64,000 nt of DNA from Posidonia oceanica (taxonomy: Eukaryota > Streptophyta > Magnoliopsida > Alismatales > Posidoniaceae), in NCBI GenBank assembly GCA_037176725.1, contig JAZBRS010000077.1:3534001-3598000 (forward strand), in the 5' to 3' direction. Below are positions 35,222 through 47,061 of this stretch, one piece after another (position 1 is the first letter of the stretch; each line of letters opens with the position of its first letter). Below the pieces are notes generated by a model. That model did no database searches, was not told where the DNA came from, and saw nothing but the letters and a program-made list of their open reading frames with translations. The position numbers and the translations under genes were made by a program.

Positions 35222-35263
35222 CTGTGAATTTCGAAGACGAAATTTCCTTTAAGGGTATTAAGA
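35222..35263 (+). other. 3' junction and polypurine region of element A
   Basis: GAATTTCGAAGACGAAATTT and then AAGGGTATTAAGA precede the 3' LTR. This is the Tekay-type junction, with a polypurine tract eroded by two T's. Confidence 0.6.
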
Positions 35264-37390
35264 TGTAATATCCTGATTTTCCATAATATAATTGAGTTAA
35301 TTATTTTGAAAAATATTTCCCTATTGTTGTTGCTGTTGTTTGTGATGTATGGTATTGTGTGTCTTTGGTGGTTTGGTTTCTGACTCCTCGGTGTTGTTTG
35401 GTGTGGTCGTGAGGAAGTGAGGTCTTTGTTGAAGGATGTTTGGGGCTTGTGTGTGGCTTGTGGTGGAAAATGGGTTAGTGCAATTTGCCCATTTTTCCCA
35501 CCGCACATGCCTTTCTCCTTCTTCCCTCTTTCTTCTTCTTCCTTCCTTCCGTTTTCTCCACCCGACAGTTGATTGCAGCCTAAGCAATCTCCGACGGCTG
35601 GAGGAGATCGAGGAGGTGCGGCCGGTGCTGGAGGAGCACGGAGGCAAGCCGGTGAGGAGGTGTGGTGCTCGTCGGCCGGAGGAGGACTGTGTTCGTCCAC
35701 CAGCCGAGGTTTGGGGGCGAAGTGTTTGCCGGTGTTGGTACGCGTCTCCCCCTAGATTTTCTTTCCAATGCTTGCCTAGAATGCTTAGAATACATGTGAT
35801 CTAGCTATGCTACGAATATTGTAGGATTTCGTTTGGTTTTGAATGATTTTTGGATTTGTTGTGGTTTGAATGGAAATAGGTTTTATTTGACCTCTTGAGC
35901 TTTGCGAATTTATATCTTGATGTATGATGCATGGATTGGTTTGATTTTTGTGCTCATGTGTAGAGCACTCGTGATGCTTTGATTTGAGTATTTACTTGTG
36001 ATTTATGGGTTTTTGTGATGAGATCGGTTAAAGTTTCCATCTTAGGCGATTTGTTTTAGATTTCGTTTTGATTTTCTGATATCGCCCAGATCGGTATGAC
36101 CTGTCATTTTCGGTGTCCCATTTTGCTGTCAGTTTAGGCCAGATTCTGATTTCGATGTGTCGAAGTCGATCGATCTGCCGATTTCTATGTAGATCGATTC
36201 GACCGGTGGATTTAGTTCCACCGAATCAGGGATTTTCGATCTACCGGTGGCATTTTCGGTGTGCCGTTTTTGGTCTGAACCCGGACTCGGTGCCCAGAAC
36301 GGTCTGCCGGTTGATTTGGTTCTCCCGAATCAGGGATTTTCGATTGATCGGTGCTGACTTTTCGATATGCCGTTTTTGGGGTAAAATGGTTTCTAAAGAG
36401 AGAGATTTGGGTGTTCGAGGTATTTGATTTTATTGTGTTTTGGCATGATTTTGTGGATTATGAGGAAAGATTTTGAAAGGATTTCTAAATGACTTTAGAA
36501 AAGAAATGCATGTTTGCGAAAAGAGTTTGGAAATTGTTTCTGTGGTTTTGAGGATCAAGAGACCGAAACTTCTGACTGGCGATTAGGGGTGTTTGAACAC
36601 ACGTCCTATGGTCCAAGAGTCAGGTAGTCTAAGGTGAGGTTAACGATACAGTAGGCCCCGTTGAAACAGACGGTCTACCCTCTATGCCGGTACTGGTTGG
36701 GGCTGGAGTTGGAGTCCCTAGACGCTCGGACACCAAAGGGACGCCTGAGTGCGTAACCCCGTGTTGTTATGAGGTTGATCATGAAAATGATCATGTTATA
36801 AATTGATGGCTGAGTTCCCGAGACGGATTGTTCTCCCACACCGGGTAGTCTTCCGCGGCATTGCAGCCAAAAAATGCGTGTGTCATCTGCAACTGTTTGT
36901 GGCTAGTGTCGTTCACCTGTGGCCAGGGTGTTCGATGATATTTGGAATCGATGTGTGTGCGAGTGTGGATTTGAGATGAATTGTGATGTATTTGAGATTG
37001 CATGTTTTAGAAAATGTGGTTAGCTTTATAAAAGCATGTGGTTTGATATTAATGAATGGTATACTTTTAAATAACATAGACTGCTGTAAATTGTGATGTT
37101 TATTGCTTTAGTAATTGTTTCTACTGCCGTTTGCTGTGGTTTTGGGTGGCACGTACTGGATGACTTAGATGTCACTCACGCGTGTTTTGTGTTTGGTTTT
37201 CAGGTACAGGATCGAGGTACAGTCCAGCCTAGTGCTTGTTTAGAAGCCACGTAGCCGCACACTGGGGATCTTAGGAGTATTTTAATAATTTTGTAAAAAT
37301 TTTAAATTGTTCTCAAATGTAATTAATTGTTTATTCTTTTAAATATCATTTGGGTAATTGATGCTATTTGGTCGCGTCGGGGGCGTGACA
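35264..37390 (+). repeat. 3' LTR of element A
   Basis: A 2,127-bp copy of 28462-30623 with scattered substitutions, many of them C/T or G/A, especially in the TCGG/CCGA cluster (36095-36390). Ends GGGCGTGACA at 37390. Confidence 0.92.
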
Positions 37391-38231
37391 ATTAAAGTCG
37401 TAAAGATGGAGAGATGAAGGAAATAAAGATTGTGATACGGTTATGGGTTCACATGAAGAGAAGAACAAAAAAGATGATGATAGAGGGGAGATGGAGAGAG
37501 GTGGGAATAACAAAGGTCTTTGACTTCTAGATGTTAAGCAAGAAAAGGAAAAAGGTCCGATCAATCAAAATATAATGTCGTTAACTTAAGAACGATTAAT
37601 CATAGTTCAGGGCACAAATCTGTAACATTTTAAGCTTCATGGCAGTAACATGAAAATCAGGCAAAGTTGATGGCAATGAACTATAATTTACCCTAAGTCA
37701 TATATAGTAAATGCAAATAATTTTATGTATTATTGTTTACTTTTACTACTTATAGAAAATTTCCAAGTCAAAACTTTAAGCTTTGAACGTACTTCTATGT
37801 TCTTAAAATGTTTGCAACAAAAATCCAACATATTCCAATTTTGGAAGGACATTCTCCTCTTATCTCTATCCTCCATCCTCTTCAATATCTCTCCACCATG
37901 AGCAACTCATTCTCAAATTCCTTTTTGGTTTTTATGATTCTTCTTTAATTCTTTTTTCTCTCTCCAATCTCTATCCTCCCTTCCCCACTTTGTCAACCCA
38001 CCACAAACCCCACCCAATTACCCACTCATTAGAAGTTCTTACTACCATCCTAGCAATTGCAAATCTCTCTCTGCCAATTGACGACAATAAAAACACTTGT
38101 CAACAGTTGAATTAGCAAAAAAACCATCTACTTAAACAAAAGAATTTACTTCCCCTAGTCAAATATAATAAGATTGACATTTATTCTGTACTACATATTC
38201 ACACACTCATTATGTAGGAAATAAATGGCCT
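37391..38231. other. Flank of element A, with a MULE-type TIR end
   Basis: Near 37590-37695 the sequence resembles one end of a MULE: GGCAATGAACTATAATTTACCC at its outer side, reading inward through GGCAGTAACATGAAAATC. No partner end is visible, so it may be a truncated element. The rest (37700-38231) is AT-rich and would include the 3'UTR of the neighbouring - strand gene. Confidence 0.4.
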
Positions 38232-40247
38232 TTATTCTTCAAAATGTTTCTGAGGCTTAAGCTTAACTTTACAAACAAATTGCTAATCATGTTTTAACAC
38301 CACTGGCACTGGTTTTATGCATTAAAATAAAAAAATATGCATCTACAGCAAATAAACTGAATCAATAGTCGTACAGAATTCCAGGGAAGATCATGAACCA
38401 CAAGAAATGACTAGACATCTCAATATAGAAAGTACCTCTTCCTTCTTTTCATTTTTCTCACCGGTAAAAGCTTTGTAACCACCATAGAAAAGAAGACCCC
38501 AACCAGTCAAACTCACAATGACAAACTGCAAATAATAAAATAAGTTTCCATTGTTCCAAGTCATAGTCAAATATGCAGAATATTTTCACTCGCTGGTGTA
38601 GAATAATATAAACTGTTCAAATAATAGAATATAGAAAAGTTTGTCAATGATGTAACCTCGTTCAGTTAAAACCTTATGATTACATATAAGTATGTCACTA
38701 TCTATGACATCAATTGCAAACTTAAACGTAAGAACTAGTTTCAAACTCACCATGACAACTGCAGAGAATAAAATATTGAAGACATTTAAATAGTTGGATT
38801 TATATGGAAAAGAACAACATTTTAAATTATCTGACATGGATTTCAAATTTCAGGTAAATAGCATATATTTTGAAGTACCTGGGTAACATAACCACGGCTA
38901 GGACATTTCATAAGCATCTGAAGCAATCAAGATGGATACTTGGCTATAGTATAATCTTGGTTTAAGTTTGTCGATACACCAACAATTTTATTCTTTTATT
39001 CTGTTGTGTGATGGAAAGTTATAACTCAAAACATGAAACCTTCATTGGTGTTCAATTCTGTTAAGTTTTATCTATTTTTTTCCCCTCTTTTATTGTAAAC
39101 TACGGAGTTGTTTCCATCTTTATTCATCACTTCACGGCATCTAACCAGTAAGAAAGTCATTCTTTAGACTTTCTAGGTCCGTGAGCTTATATTAAGTCAT
39201 CTCTCAGTGACAACAATTACTGTACACAATATACCACCTCAAAACATTTTATTTTGTTGTCAAAGGATGCTAGTTTCACCCTATTAAAAACACTTGTTTC
39301 TTACAATTAGTTGGTTGCCTAAATGTATCATAGGGTTTCTTTGTCTTTGGGCATTCCACTGTGAGATAATTTAAGGACGCACATCATTACCAAGTTTACA
39401 GGGGGGAACTGCCCAATGCCTATACCTTACAAGGATAACTTGGTCACACATTTGTACAATGATTAAATTTGAAGAGGTGGGATTGCATCCAGTACGAGTC
39501 AGAATGCATTAAAAACTGTCAGTGATGATAAAAGCATGTGACATTAATTAGGAGTTCCAAAGCTGAAAGCTTGAAAGAAAGAAAAAAAGACGAAGAATGC
39601 AAACAATAGCATTATTTAGTGTTGCAATAAAATCAAACAAAAGGTAAAAATTGACAGCAAAAAACATAACAAGGGAATAAGGACTAACATGTTCTTCCTT
39701 CCACTGTGATGGGCTCATTGGGTCTTGCCAGCAGTTAATCTTGGGGGGACCATGATGATCTGCCACGTAGTAGAAGAAGAAGAAGAAAAAAGATGTGCAG
39801 GCAAAACATATAAAATTAGAAGAGAGACTAGTGAGGAGAAGAAGCAATTACTGAAAATGGTGAATATTTTGTTTTTATATTTTCTATTTCCTTTTCTTTA
39901 TCGACAATGAAAAAGCAAAATTATTGAAAACAGGGAAACCAATCATGATCAGTGGAGACTGCAACAATCTCCCCCACCCTTGTCTTGTTTTCAACAATGA
40001 TTTCATGAAAAAAGCAATTTTGCGATGCGATTCCTGATGGAAGAAAATTCTAATTGGGGCCGCAGCAAAAGAAAAGGAAGTAACCAGTGGGGAGGTGGAA
40101 CAGCAGCAGAAGGAAAGCTTACGTACCTCCGCCACCACCAGCGAGGCCGCGGCGAGGGACGAGGTTGAAAGCATGTTTTCCCGGAGACGATAGACGAGAG
40201 ATGCACTTCGCCGTCGCCAAGGCCGCCCGAGCCGCTGTTGATGCCAT
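38232..40247 (-). CDS. Small mitochondrial protein, probable plant complex I ESSS-like subunit (4 exons)
   Basis: Spliced gene on the minus strand: exon 1 40247-40127, exon 2 39759-39689, exon 3 38525-38436, proposed exon 4 38249-38232. Donors (GGAG|GTACGT, ACAT|GTTAGT, AGAG|GTACTT) and acceptors (GGCAG, TTGCAG, CCTCAG) keep one frame, giving about 99 residues. Residues 1-40 (MASTAARAALATAKC..RRGLAGGGG) are basic and Ser/Ala-rich, like a mitochondrial presequence. Then come DHHGPPKINCWQDPMSP and QWKEEH, one hydrophobic segment (about 66-84, including LTGWGLLFYGGYKAF) and a Lys/Glu-rich tail. From memory this resembles the Arabidopsis At2g42310-type protein annotated as a complex I ESSS subunit; I could not check it. 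All three coding joins look intact and no stop interrupts them. Exon 4 is the least certain. It is the only convincing host gene here. Confidence 0.75.
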
Positions 40248-40317
40248 TGGGAAATGACAGTGTTACCTGACCTGAGGATTTCGCTTTGCTTTCCCTAGTC
40301 CGCTCAAAGCTAAGCAT

Positions 40318-42441
40318 GAAAATACGGCTGCCAATACGTAAGGTATGGACAGGATAGGCCTTTACTACCTGTATTATACCTACAGCCTGGAGGTGTAAAC
40401 TACACCAAGGGAAGGGGCCCGTGAGCGGCGCAGCCGGCAGCCTAACACGTTACGGAGCCTAGCCTATGGGTCGAGGCACTAAGCCCATAAGGGGGTTAGG
40501 GTGAGCTTGACCCACGTGACAGATGGAATTTTCCCGTCAATGAGATTTTTTGGTTGTTTTTTTATTTCTAACATTCTCTCTTCCTCTTTCAAAATCTCTT
40601 TTCTTTTTCTTTTTCTTTTTTTTTTTTTTGCATTCTCTCAACTCTATACTCACTCAATGTACTCTTCCCTCTCACTACAAACTTATTTCAAAGAAATCAA
40701 GTCTGAGTTGCTTGAAAAATCAAAATCCTAAGATTCATAAAGACTAAACAAGTAAAAGGTGTACCAATCCCTCATCGCGTCCAATGCAAGAAATATAAAA
40801 ATCATCGTTTTACCAAAGAACATCAGGATGCCTTACTCCATCGAGGTTATGGTGAGTCCTACGTGGCACCATAGGAATCTAAGGTAAACCGTCACTAGCA
40901 TCTATCTACAAAAGTTCCATTTGAGTTCATTTTCTATAAAACCTTACAAATTTATTTTATTTCAAAGAAATCAAGCCCAAGTGGCTTAAAAAAATTAAAA
41001 TCTTAAAGTTGGTAAAAAAATCAAAATCTCAAAATTTATGACGACCTAGATTTTTAAGCAGTATTTTAGACCAGTATTTAATCTAGATTTATGAGTCAGT
41101 TGTGTATTACTGCCGCGTATTTCCTATGTGGGTTGCTACCGTGTTTTGGTAGCGTGGATTACTGGCGCACCTATCTAGCGCAAGTAGCTGTCGCGGAAAA
41201 TTAAGTATTCATGGCTCAAAACTTAAGCTACGTTTAAGTGGCTCTAGCGTCGCGGCTTGGTTTTGGATGTAGTGCTTTGGTGTTTTGAGGAAGAAGGTTG
41301 TGTAGACTCTGGTGGAGGTCTTGAGGGTTTGTTCTGAGTTGTGGCGGTTTGTGGTGTACCTTGGCGGTCGATTCTCACTTGTACGAGCCACTTGAACTTT
41401 AAGTGATTTGTATAGTTGTGTTTTGAGTGTTCGCAGCCTTGCCTGAGAATGGCTCCCCCACACTTCTTACATATATATATATAAGTGTTGAGGAGAGAGA
41501 GAGAGAAAAAAAATTCTCGACTCTTCCTCTTGTCTCCTCCTCCTTCTTATTCTTCTTTCTCCTCCTCTTTTCCTGAGAATGAAAGAGAAAGAGAGAGATG
41601 GGGAGACAAGGAGAGACGAGAGAGAGGAAGGGAGAGAGAGAGAACCAGAGGGGAGTGTTGCTGCAGCCCGTGTGGAGAGAGAAAAGGAGGAGATCCAGTG
41701 GAGGTAGTGGAAGAGGAGAGCAAGGTCGTCGTTTGTGGCCGTTCGTCACCGAAGAACGGTACACACCTCTTTGGATTTCTCTTTTAATTTCCGAGTTGAT
41801 GATAGTGTGATTGGGGTGTTTGTGTGCTTAGAGGATTTTTCAAAGGATTTTATGAGCATTTATGGTATTTATTAATGACGTTGGATCACTGTGACTTGAA
41901 CAGTGAATATGTATGTTTTGTTTGATGATTTCTTGGGCTACAAGCAATGAATCTTTGTGATTTTTGTCTTAGATTATAGAGTTCGTTGAGATCTTCAATT
42001 CGGTATATGGTTTGCAATTCTTTGTGAAATGGTTGATTTTTAGTATCAAAATTTTAAGTAAGGTTTAAACGGTGTTACTATGCATCTGAGCCGTTTGAGC
42101 TCGATGAAGAAGAACTACAACAATTTTTTGGGAATTTTGCATCCTTATCTTTCATGTTTTTTAGAACTATATTTAGGTCCCTAGTTTTATATATTTATTA
42201 CTTTTCATTCCCTAACTTTTATATTAGATTTGTATTTTAGTTCCTAAGTTTTGTAGAAATTACTTTTTGATCCCTAAGTTTGATGGACAGTTACTTTTTA
42301 GTCCCTGAGCTTTGTGGAACTTACATTTCAGTCCTTGGCTTTTGTGAGAAATGTTTTTCAAACCTTTATTTGCATGTGGGTTTTTATTGACTTGTTTTTT
42401 GTGATTTTTAGTATATTTAATATTATATTAACCTTGTAGGT
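40318..42441. other. Upstream region of the host gene and a probable LTR relic
   Basis: 40320-41040 holds the upstream side of the - strand gene and pyrimidine-rich tracts (40600-40630). About 41085-42440 looks like part of a retrotransposon LTR. A TATATATATAAG box (about 41469-41482) is followed by a GA/CT-rich leader (41487-41720), then CGGTACACACCTC (41757-41769), as in the LTRs of A and B, then T-rich DNA with repeated TTTAGTCCCTAAGTTTT-like phrases (42170-42345). I found no second copy or TSD. Frames in the GA-rich part are low complexity. Confidence 0.4.
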
Positions 42442-42446
42442 AATTA

Positions 42447-45400
42447 TGTAACACCGGGGAATTCATTTCCTTGTAATTATGCTTGTTTAATGAATTCCTT
42501 AGCTTTGGTAGGGTGTTAGTGGCCTTGCGGGCCCTACTTGAGTTGTTGTGGGCCCCATCTGTGGTTTATGTGGGTCTCCACCTGTATTGTTGTGGTGGAC
42601 TCCCACTTGTGGTAGTTGGTGGGACAGATTGTAGTCCAGTCCCTGTATTTCTCTCTCTCTTTCTCCCTCTCTCTTTCTCTCCCTTCCTCTCTCTCTCTCT
42701 CCCTCTCCCTCCTTCCCTCTCTCTCTCCTTCCCACCCACTCCCCCTTACGTGCCCTCCCCCTCCTTCCTTCCCCCACCTCCTTCCTCCCTCGCGCGTGCC
42801 AACCTCCCTCCCCCTCATGCATGGATTCCTCCTCCCCCTTTCCCCAGCTCGTGCCCGCTCCTCCCCTCGCCCGCGCTGTGCCCTAGCTGATGGCAGCACC
42901 TCTCCTCCTCCCCCTCTCCCCACCGATCTCTCCCCCTCCTTCCTTTCCCCTCCTCCTCCTTTCCCCCTTCTCCCCCCTCCCGTCCCCTCCTTCCTCCTCC
43001 TCTTCCTCTCCTCTGCTGGTGTCAGTGGCGGTTGCTGGTGGTGGTCCGGCGTGCGGTGGCCGGCGGTGGTGCGACGAGCGAGCTTTGGTCGTTATCCCGG
43101 TGGAGTGGCGTGCTCGATGTGCATGTGGATCGCCGGTGGACGGAGGTTGTCCCTCTATCCTAAGGTACACGTCTCACCCTAGGAGCCTTTATATTTAGAA
43201 TTTGCCTTGCATGTGTCCATTACCATGATTTGTATGTTATATTTAAGTTTGACAATTTTAAGGGATTTATATGTATATAGGCGAATTTAATTGGCTTCAG
43301 TAGGTTTATAGCTTGAATGTGGTTTTTCGCCGTTTGATGAGGGTGAATGCTCTCAAATGGCTTGATTATAGTTTTATTGTGTGCCTTGCCATGTTTATAT
43401 GCCATGGTAGAGGTTTGGTAATTTTTAGAGATTTATTGTAGTTTTTGGTCGAATTTATGGCCCGTATGACTTAAATACTAGTATTGTGGTTTCCTAGTGA
43501 ATTCCGGTGTTTTGGGCCTCGGATTGAGGCGATTGTGATATATTTGTGTTACTCGAGCTGAGACGCTCGTTTGCATGTGTTGCGTGCCCGGTTTGGTGCG
43601 GATTTGATATGGTTTTGGGGTTTTTATAGAATTCGACTTGAATATTGGATTTCCAGTGTTTTCTTGTGTTGCGTGCCTCGGAATGCCATATCGAGGGTAT
43701 GGTTGCATTTCTTGTTTTATTCCGAAGATTCCAGTATATGGCACGCTAGTTTTAGAGTTTGATTCAAGTGTTTTGGGTTTTAAGTCAGTTTTATAAGTTG
43801 GCTGCCCTGTCCTGGTTCGGCATGACCTTTTTGGTCGGTCTGCCGATTTCTGGGGAAAATCGGTACACCGGTGTGATATCGGTGTCACATTTTTCGGTCA
43901 AATTTGGACCAGGACCTGATTTCGATCGACCGTTCTTGATCGGTCTATCATTTTCAGGGTTCGATCGGTCAGCCGGTGGATTTAGTTCCATCGAAGCAAG
44001 TATTTTCGGTACGACTGATGTGATATCGGTCTGCCGATCACTATGCGGACTGGTCGACCGGTGGATTTGGTTCCACCGAAACAGGGATTTTCGGTAATAC
44101 AATTGGAGTACCGGTCTGCCGATTTTGGTCTGGGATGCTCTCCCAGACTTGTTTTCCAATGTGGTTTCCTTGGTTGGTTTTGGGACTTATTGTGCTTTAG
44201 CTCATGATATTTGATAAATGTTTGCAAAGAGATTTCTGAGGAAAATATGAATGGTTTGCAAATGGTTTTGCTGAGGTTTTCCGTGGCCGAAAACCTAGGA
44301 GTTGTGTTGGCTAGACCTGAGGATGCAACGGCGTTCCTGGTGTGTTGCACACTTCTCCTGGGTTGAGGTTTAGGGGTTGGGGTGCCGACCGTACCTAGCG
44401 GTATCGTAGCAGCGGACTCGCGAGGTATGATACTCCTGCGTAGTTGGGCGTGATACCCTAGTTGTTACGGGCACCGGGACTCGCCTTATTTTGGTGCCGG
44501 CTGAGCATAGGGGTTAGAACCTCTAGTGGTTCGAGGCACTGGTGCTGGCTAAGCTTAGGGGTTGGAGCCTCTAGTGGTTCGGAGCACTGAGTTGAGGTCG
44601 CTGTATATTAGGCGTGTCCTGTAGTTTATCCTAAGTGAGGACAACTTGCCTAGTTGGGGTGAGTAGCTTCCCTGGTGAGGGATTGCTTTTGAGGCGTCTC
44701 TAGTGACGAGATGCCGGGACGGACACGCTCCTCCACAGGACGGGTGTCCGTGGCAGTGCAATGAACTGCAGGGGTGAGTCCTTAACTACTGCTTGAGGCC
44801 AGATCGGTTGCTTGGCGCTAGGCAATACGATCAGTTGTGGTTTTGCGCCCGTGGGACTGTGTTTGGTTGTTGCTGGTCGTATCAGGCCTTGAGCTTTGCC
44901 TGAGTTTGGGCTTAGTGAGTTTTGCTGTTGTTTGGGGCCATATTGGGCCAGTTGCTTTCCGCTTGTGTATGGCATGAGTTTGTGGTTTTTGTTTTGGGCC
45001 GTATTAGGCCAGATGTTTTCCCGCCTAGTTGTGGCGTGTGGCTTTGGTTTTGAGTTTTAGGCCGATAGGCCATTATATTGATTGTGATTTAGTTTTGCAA
45101 GGTATTTCCGCCTTGTCTTGGCCAGTGGGCCGAGTGTTTTTCCAACCTGAGGGGTTGGAGGGTTTTGAGTGGTTTTGAGGTTTGGGCCGGTGGGCCGTGG
45201 CTTTGTGATTTATATTTTGTTAACGCCTGTCTTCCACGGTTTTAGCTTGTAGGCTTTGGGAAGGGTATTTTATTATTGATATTATTGCTTGTTGTGGACC
45301 CAGATTTTGGGGTTTTACCGGTTGTGCCGTATTTGAGGTTTTACGCTGGTTTCTCGCGTGATTTTGCGAGGTGTGTGCTGGGTGACGATTTCTAGGTCAC

Positions 45401-45606
45401 TCACGTGTGCTTGTTTGGTTTTCAAGTGCAGATGATTAGCTGGTTTTGGAGTATAGTGCATATAGTGGGAGTCACGTAGCTGTCCACTGCAGGTTCCTGG
45501 CATTGATATTGTTGTTAGCCCAATGTTTTATTGTAATTGTTGTATTTAATTAAATTTTAAATTTGTTAGGCTGTAGGTTTTGTGGGTAGCAAAGCGGGTC
45601 GTTACA
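42447..45606 (+). repeat. 5' LTR of element B
   Basis: A 3,160-bp repeat from TGTAACACCGGGG to GGGTCGTTACA. Parts: CT-rich tract (42640-43015), GC-rich block ending TAAGGTACACGTC (43161-43173), T-rich region, TCGG/CCGA cluster (43815-44135), and a region with repeated GGGCCGTATTAGGCCAG-like phrases (44860-45220). Confidence 0.93.
43815..44135. repeat. TCGGT..CCGA dyad cluster in the 5' LTR of element B
   Basis: Words include CGGTCTGCCGATTTCTGGG, CGGTACACCGGTG, and two modules GGTGGATTT.GTTCCA.CGAA followed by TTTTCGGTA. The module is shared with element A (29450-29600). The partner is at 51850-52165, where many C and G positions have become T or A. Confidence 0.75.
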
Positions 45607-45610
45607 GGTT

Positions 45611-45621
45611 TGGTATCAGAG
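45611..45621 (+). other. Primer binding site of element B
   Basis: TGGTATCAGAG, the initiator tRNA-Met site, four bases after the 5' LTR. Confidence 0.9.
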
Positions 45622-45779
45622 TCCAGGTTCACTAGATTGCACTAACCTAGGAGTGGTCAGTCTAGTGACTCCATAGGAAATTGCATATCATGATTGAGTC
45701 TGCACCTATTGTTTGGCATATATTGTTGCTTGTCTTATTGACTGTGGTGCAGGTTTTGTTGCTTCTCTCCCAGTTTAGC

Positions 45780-46931
45780 ATGTTTCGCCGTGGTCGCCGA
45801 AAGGATAAGACCCCTGCTGAGGAACCTAGCTCTCAAGAGGAGAGTGGTTGGTAGGGCGTGCGGACGGAGTTGCGAGGTTGGATGCGTGGGATCTCTCAGG
45901 CTTTTGGCAAGAGTGGCCCTGGTAGAGCGTCTGAGGGAGATCCGTGGCTTCGCCAGTTGAGCAAGCTCCACCCACCGACGTTGAAGGGTACTGGAGCGAG
46001 GCATGGCTGCGAAGGATTGAGAAGTTGTTGGATAGTTTGGCGTGCCCAGAGGGCCACTGGGGGCGTTGCCGATGAGTGGTGGAGAGCCACCAAGCGGCTG
46101 AAGTTCCTGGATTCTATAACGGTCAACATCAAGTGGAAGGACTTCGAGACTGCATTTCATGAGAAGTACTTCCCGAGCCATGTGAGGAGCCGATTCGACC
46201 GAGAGTTCTGGAGTCTGCAGCAGGGCAGGATGTCTGTAGCTGAGTATGAAGCCTCTTTTATCCAGTTGGAGAGGTTCGCCCAGGCCTTTGATTCTAAGGA
46301 AAGGCGGGCGGAGAGATTTTTGGAAGGCCTTCAACCCAGCTTGAGGGTGAAGGTGATGGGCTACCGTTGTGTGATGGTTGCTGAGGTTATCTAGATGGCT
46401 TCCCACTTTGAAGAAGAGTATAACCAGTATGTGAGTGGTCACTCCAAGGGGAAGGCCAAGTTGCCCTTCACTTCTCGGTTTTCTGTCTCTAGTCCACCGA
46501 GTTCTAGTAGCATGAGTAGCCTAGGGAAGAGAAAGAAGGATAGATCTGGCTGTGGTTCTGGTGCCCGGCGTAGTTTTGCTCGAGGTGGTGGTAGTGTTGG
46601 CCCTGCCTCCAGCGCCCGGCACAGTTTTGCAGGAGTTGGTAGCACCGGTCCGAGTCAGGCTGTTTCGAGTGGACAGGGTAGCGCCCAGTGTTTCCAGTGT
46701 GGCCAGGCAGGTCACTTTGCAGCGCACTGCCCTCGAGCACAGCAGGTGACAAATCGGAGCAGAGTAGTGTACTACAACTGCGAGAGATCGGGACATGTGC
46801 AAAGGATGTGCCCGGATCCTCCCAAGCGAGCGGGGAATGTGCCACAGCAGCCAACCCAAGGGCGTGTGTCTACTATTTCAGCTCCTGACTGTGGACCCTC
46901 TGGTAATGTTGTGGAGGGTAAGTCCCTGTAG
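45780..46931 (+). pseudogene. Element B gag
   Basis: Starts at ATG 45780 (MFRRGRRKDKTPAEEPSSQE). TAG stops lie in frame at 45852-45854 and 46392-46394. A deletion or frame disturbance near 45985-46060 replaces the normal middle of the capsid domain; before it LHPPTLKGT and after it ADEWWRATKRL, FHEKYFPSHVRSRFDREF and MSVAEYEASFIQLERF are recognisable. The C-terminus has a serine/glycine-rich stretch, a good zinc knuckle CFQCGQAGHFAAHC and a second lacking its first Cys (YYNCERSGHVQRMC). Unspliced, the frame ends at TAG 46929-46931, inside the intron-like segment starting at 46918. Confidence 0.85.
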
Positions 46932-47061
46932 TTTTCCTTTGGGTGGTGTGACCCATTGTTGCTGTTGTTGTTGTGTTGTTGTTGTTGTTGTTGTTTCTTT
47001 CGCCCTGTAATATGAACCTTGTTGTTTAATAGGGATGCTGTTGGTTGTGCTTTGGCCATAG
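46918..47061 (+). other. Intron-like segment at the gag-protease junction of element B
   Basis: A 144-bp segment from GAGG|GTAAGT to GCCATAG|GTTC with a TTG-rich interior. Excision splits the same glycine codon as in element A and joins VVEG to SYLVVGLMAKVLFDSG in frame. Kept, gag ends after EGKSL. Same position, donor and exon edges as in element A, while the interior has diverged. Confidence 0.65.

Larger units (their letters stand above)
28462..37390 (+). mobile_element. Element A: Tekay-like chromovirus (Ty3/gypsy), defective
   Basis: Complete 8,929-bp element with LTRs 28462-30623 and 35264-37390, flanked by ATTAA at 28457-28461 and 37391-37395. It carries an initiator tRNA-Met PBS, gag, protease, reverse transcriptase, RNase H, integrase and a chromodomain-like C-terminus, in chromovirus order. 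The 3' junction (CGAAGACGAAATTTCCTTTAA before TGTAATATCC) resembles that of Tekay/Del elements. The frame is broken in gag, RT, between RT and RNase H, before and in integrase, and near the C-terminus. Confidence 0.92.

Noticed and set aside
42616..43198. Long overlapping frames in the CT-rich part of the element B LTRs (also 50519-51233)
   Set aside because: Low-complexity Ser/Leu/Pro or Arg/Glu translation of CTCTCT tracts, open in several frames at once on both strands.
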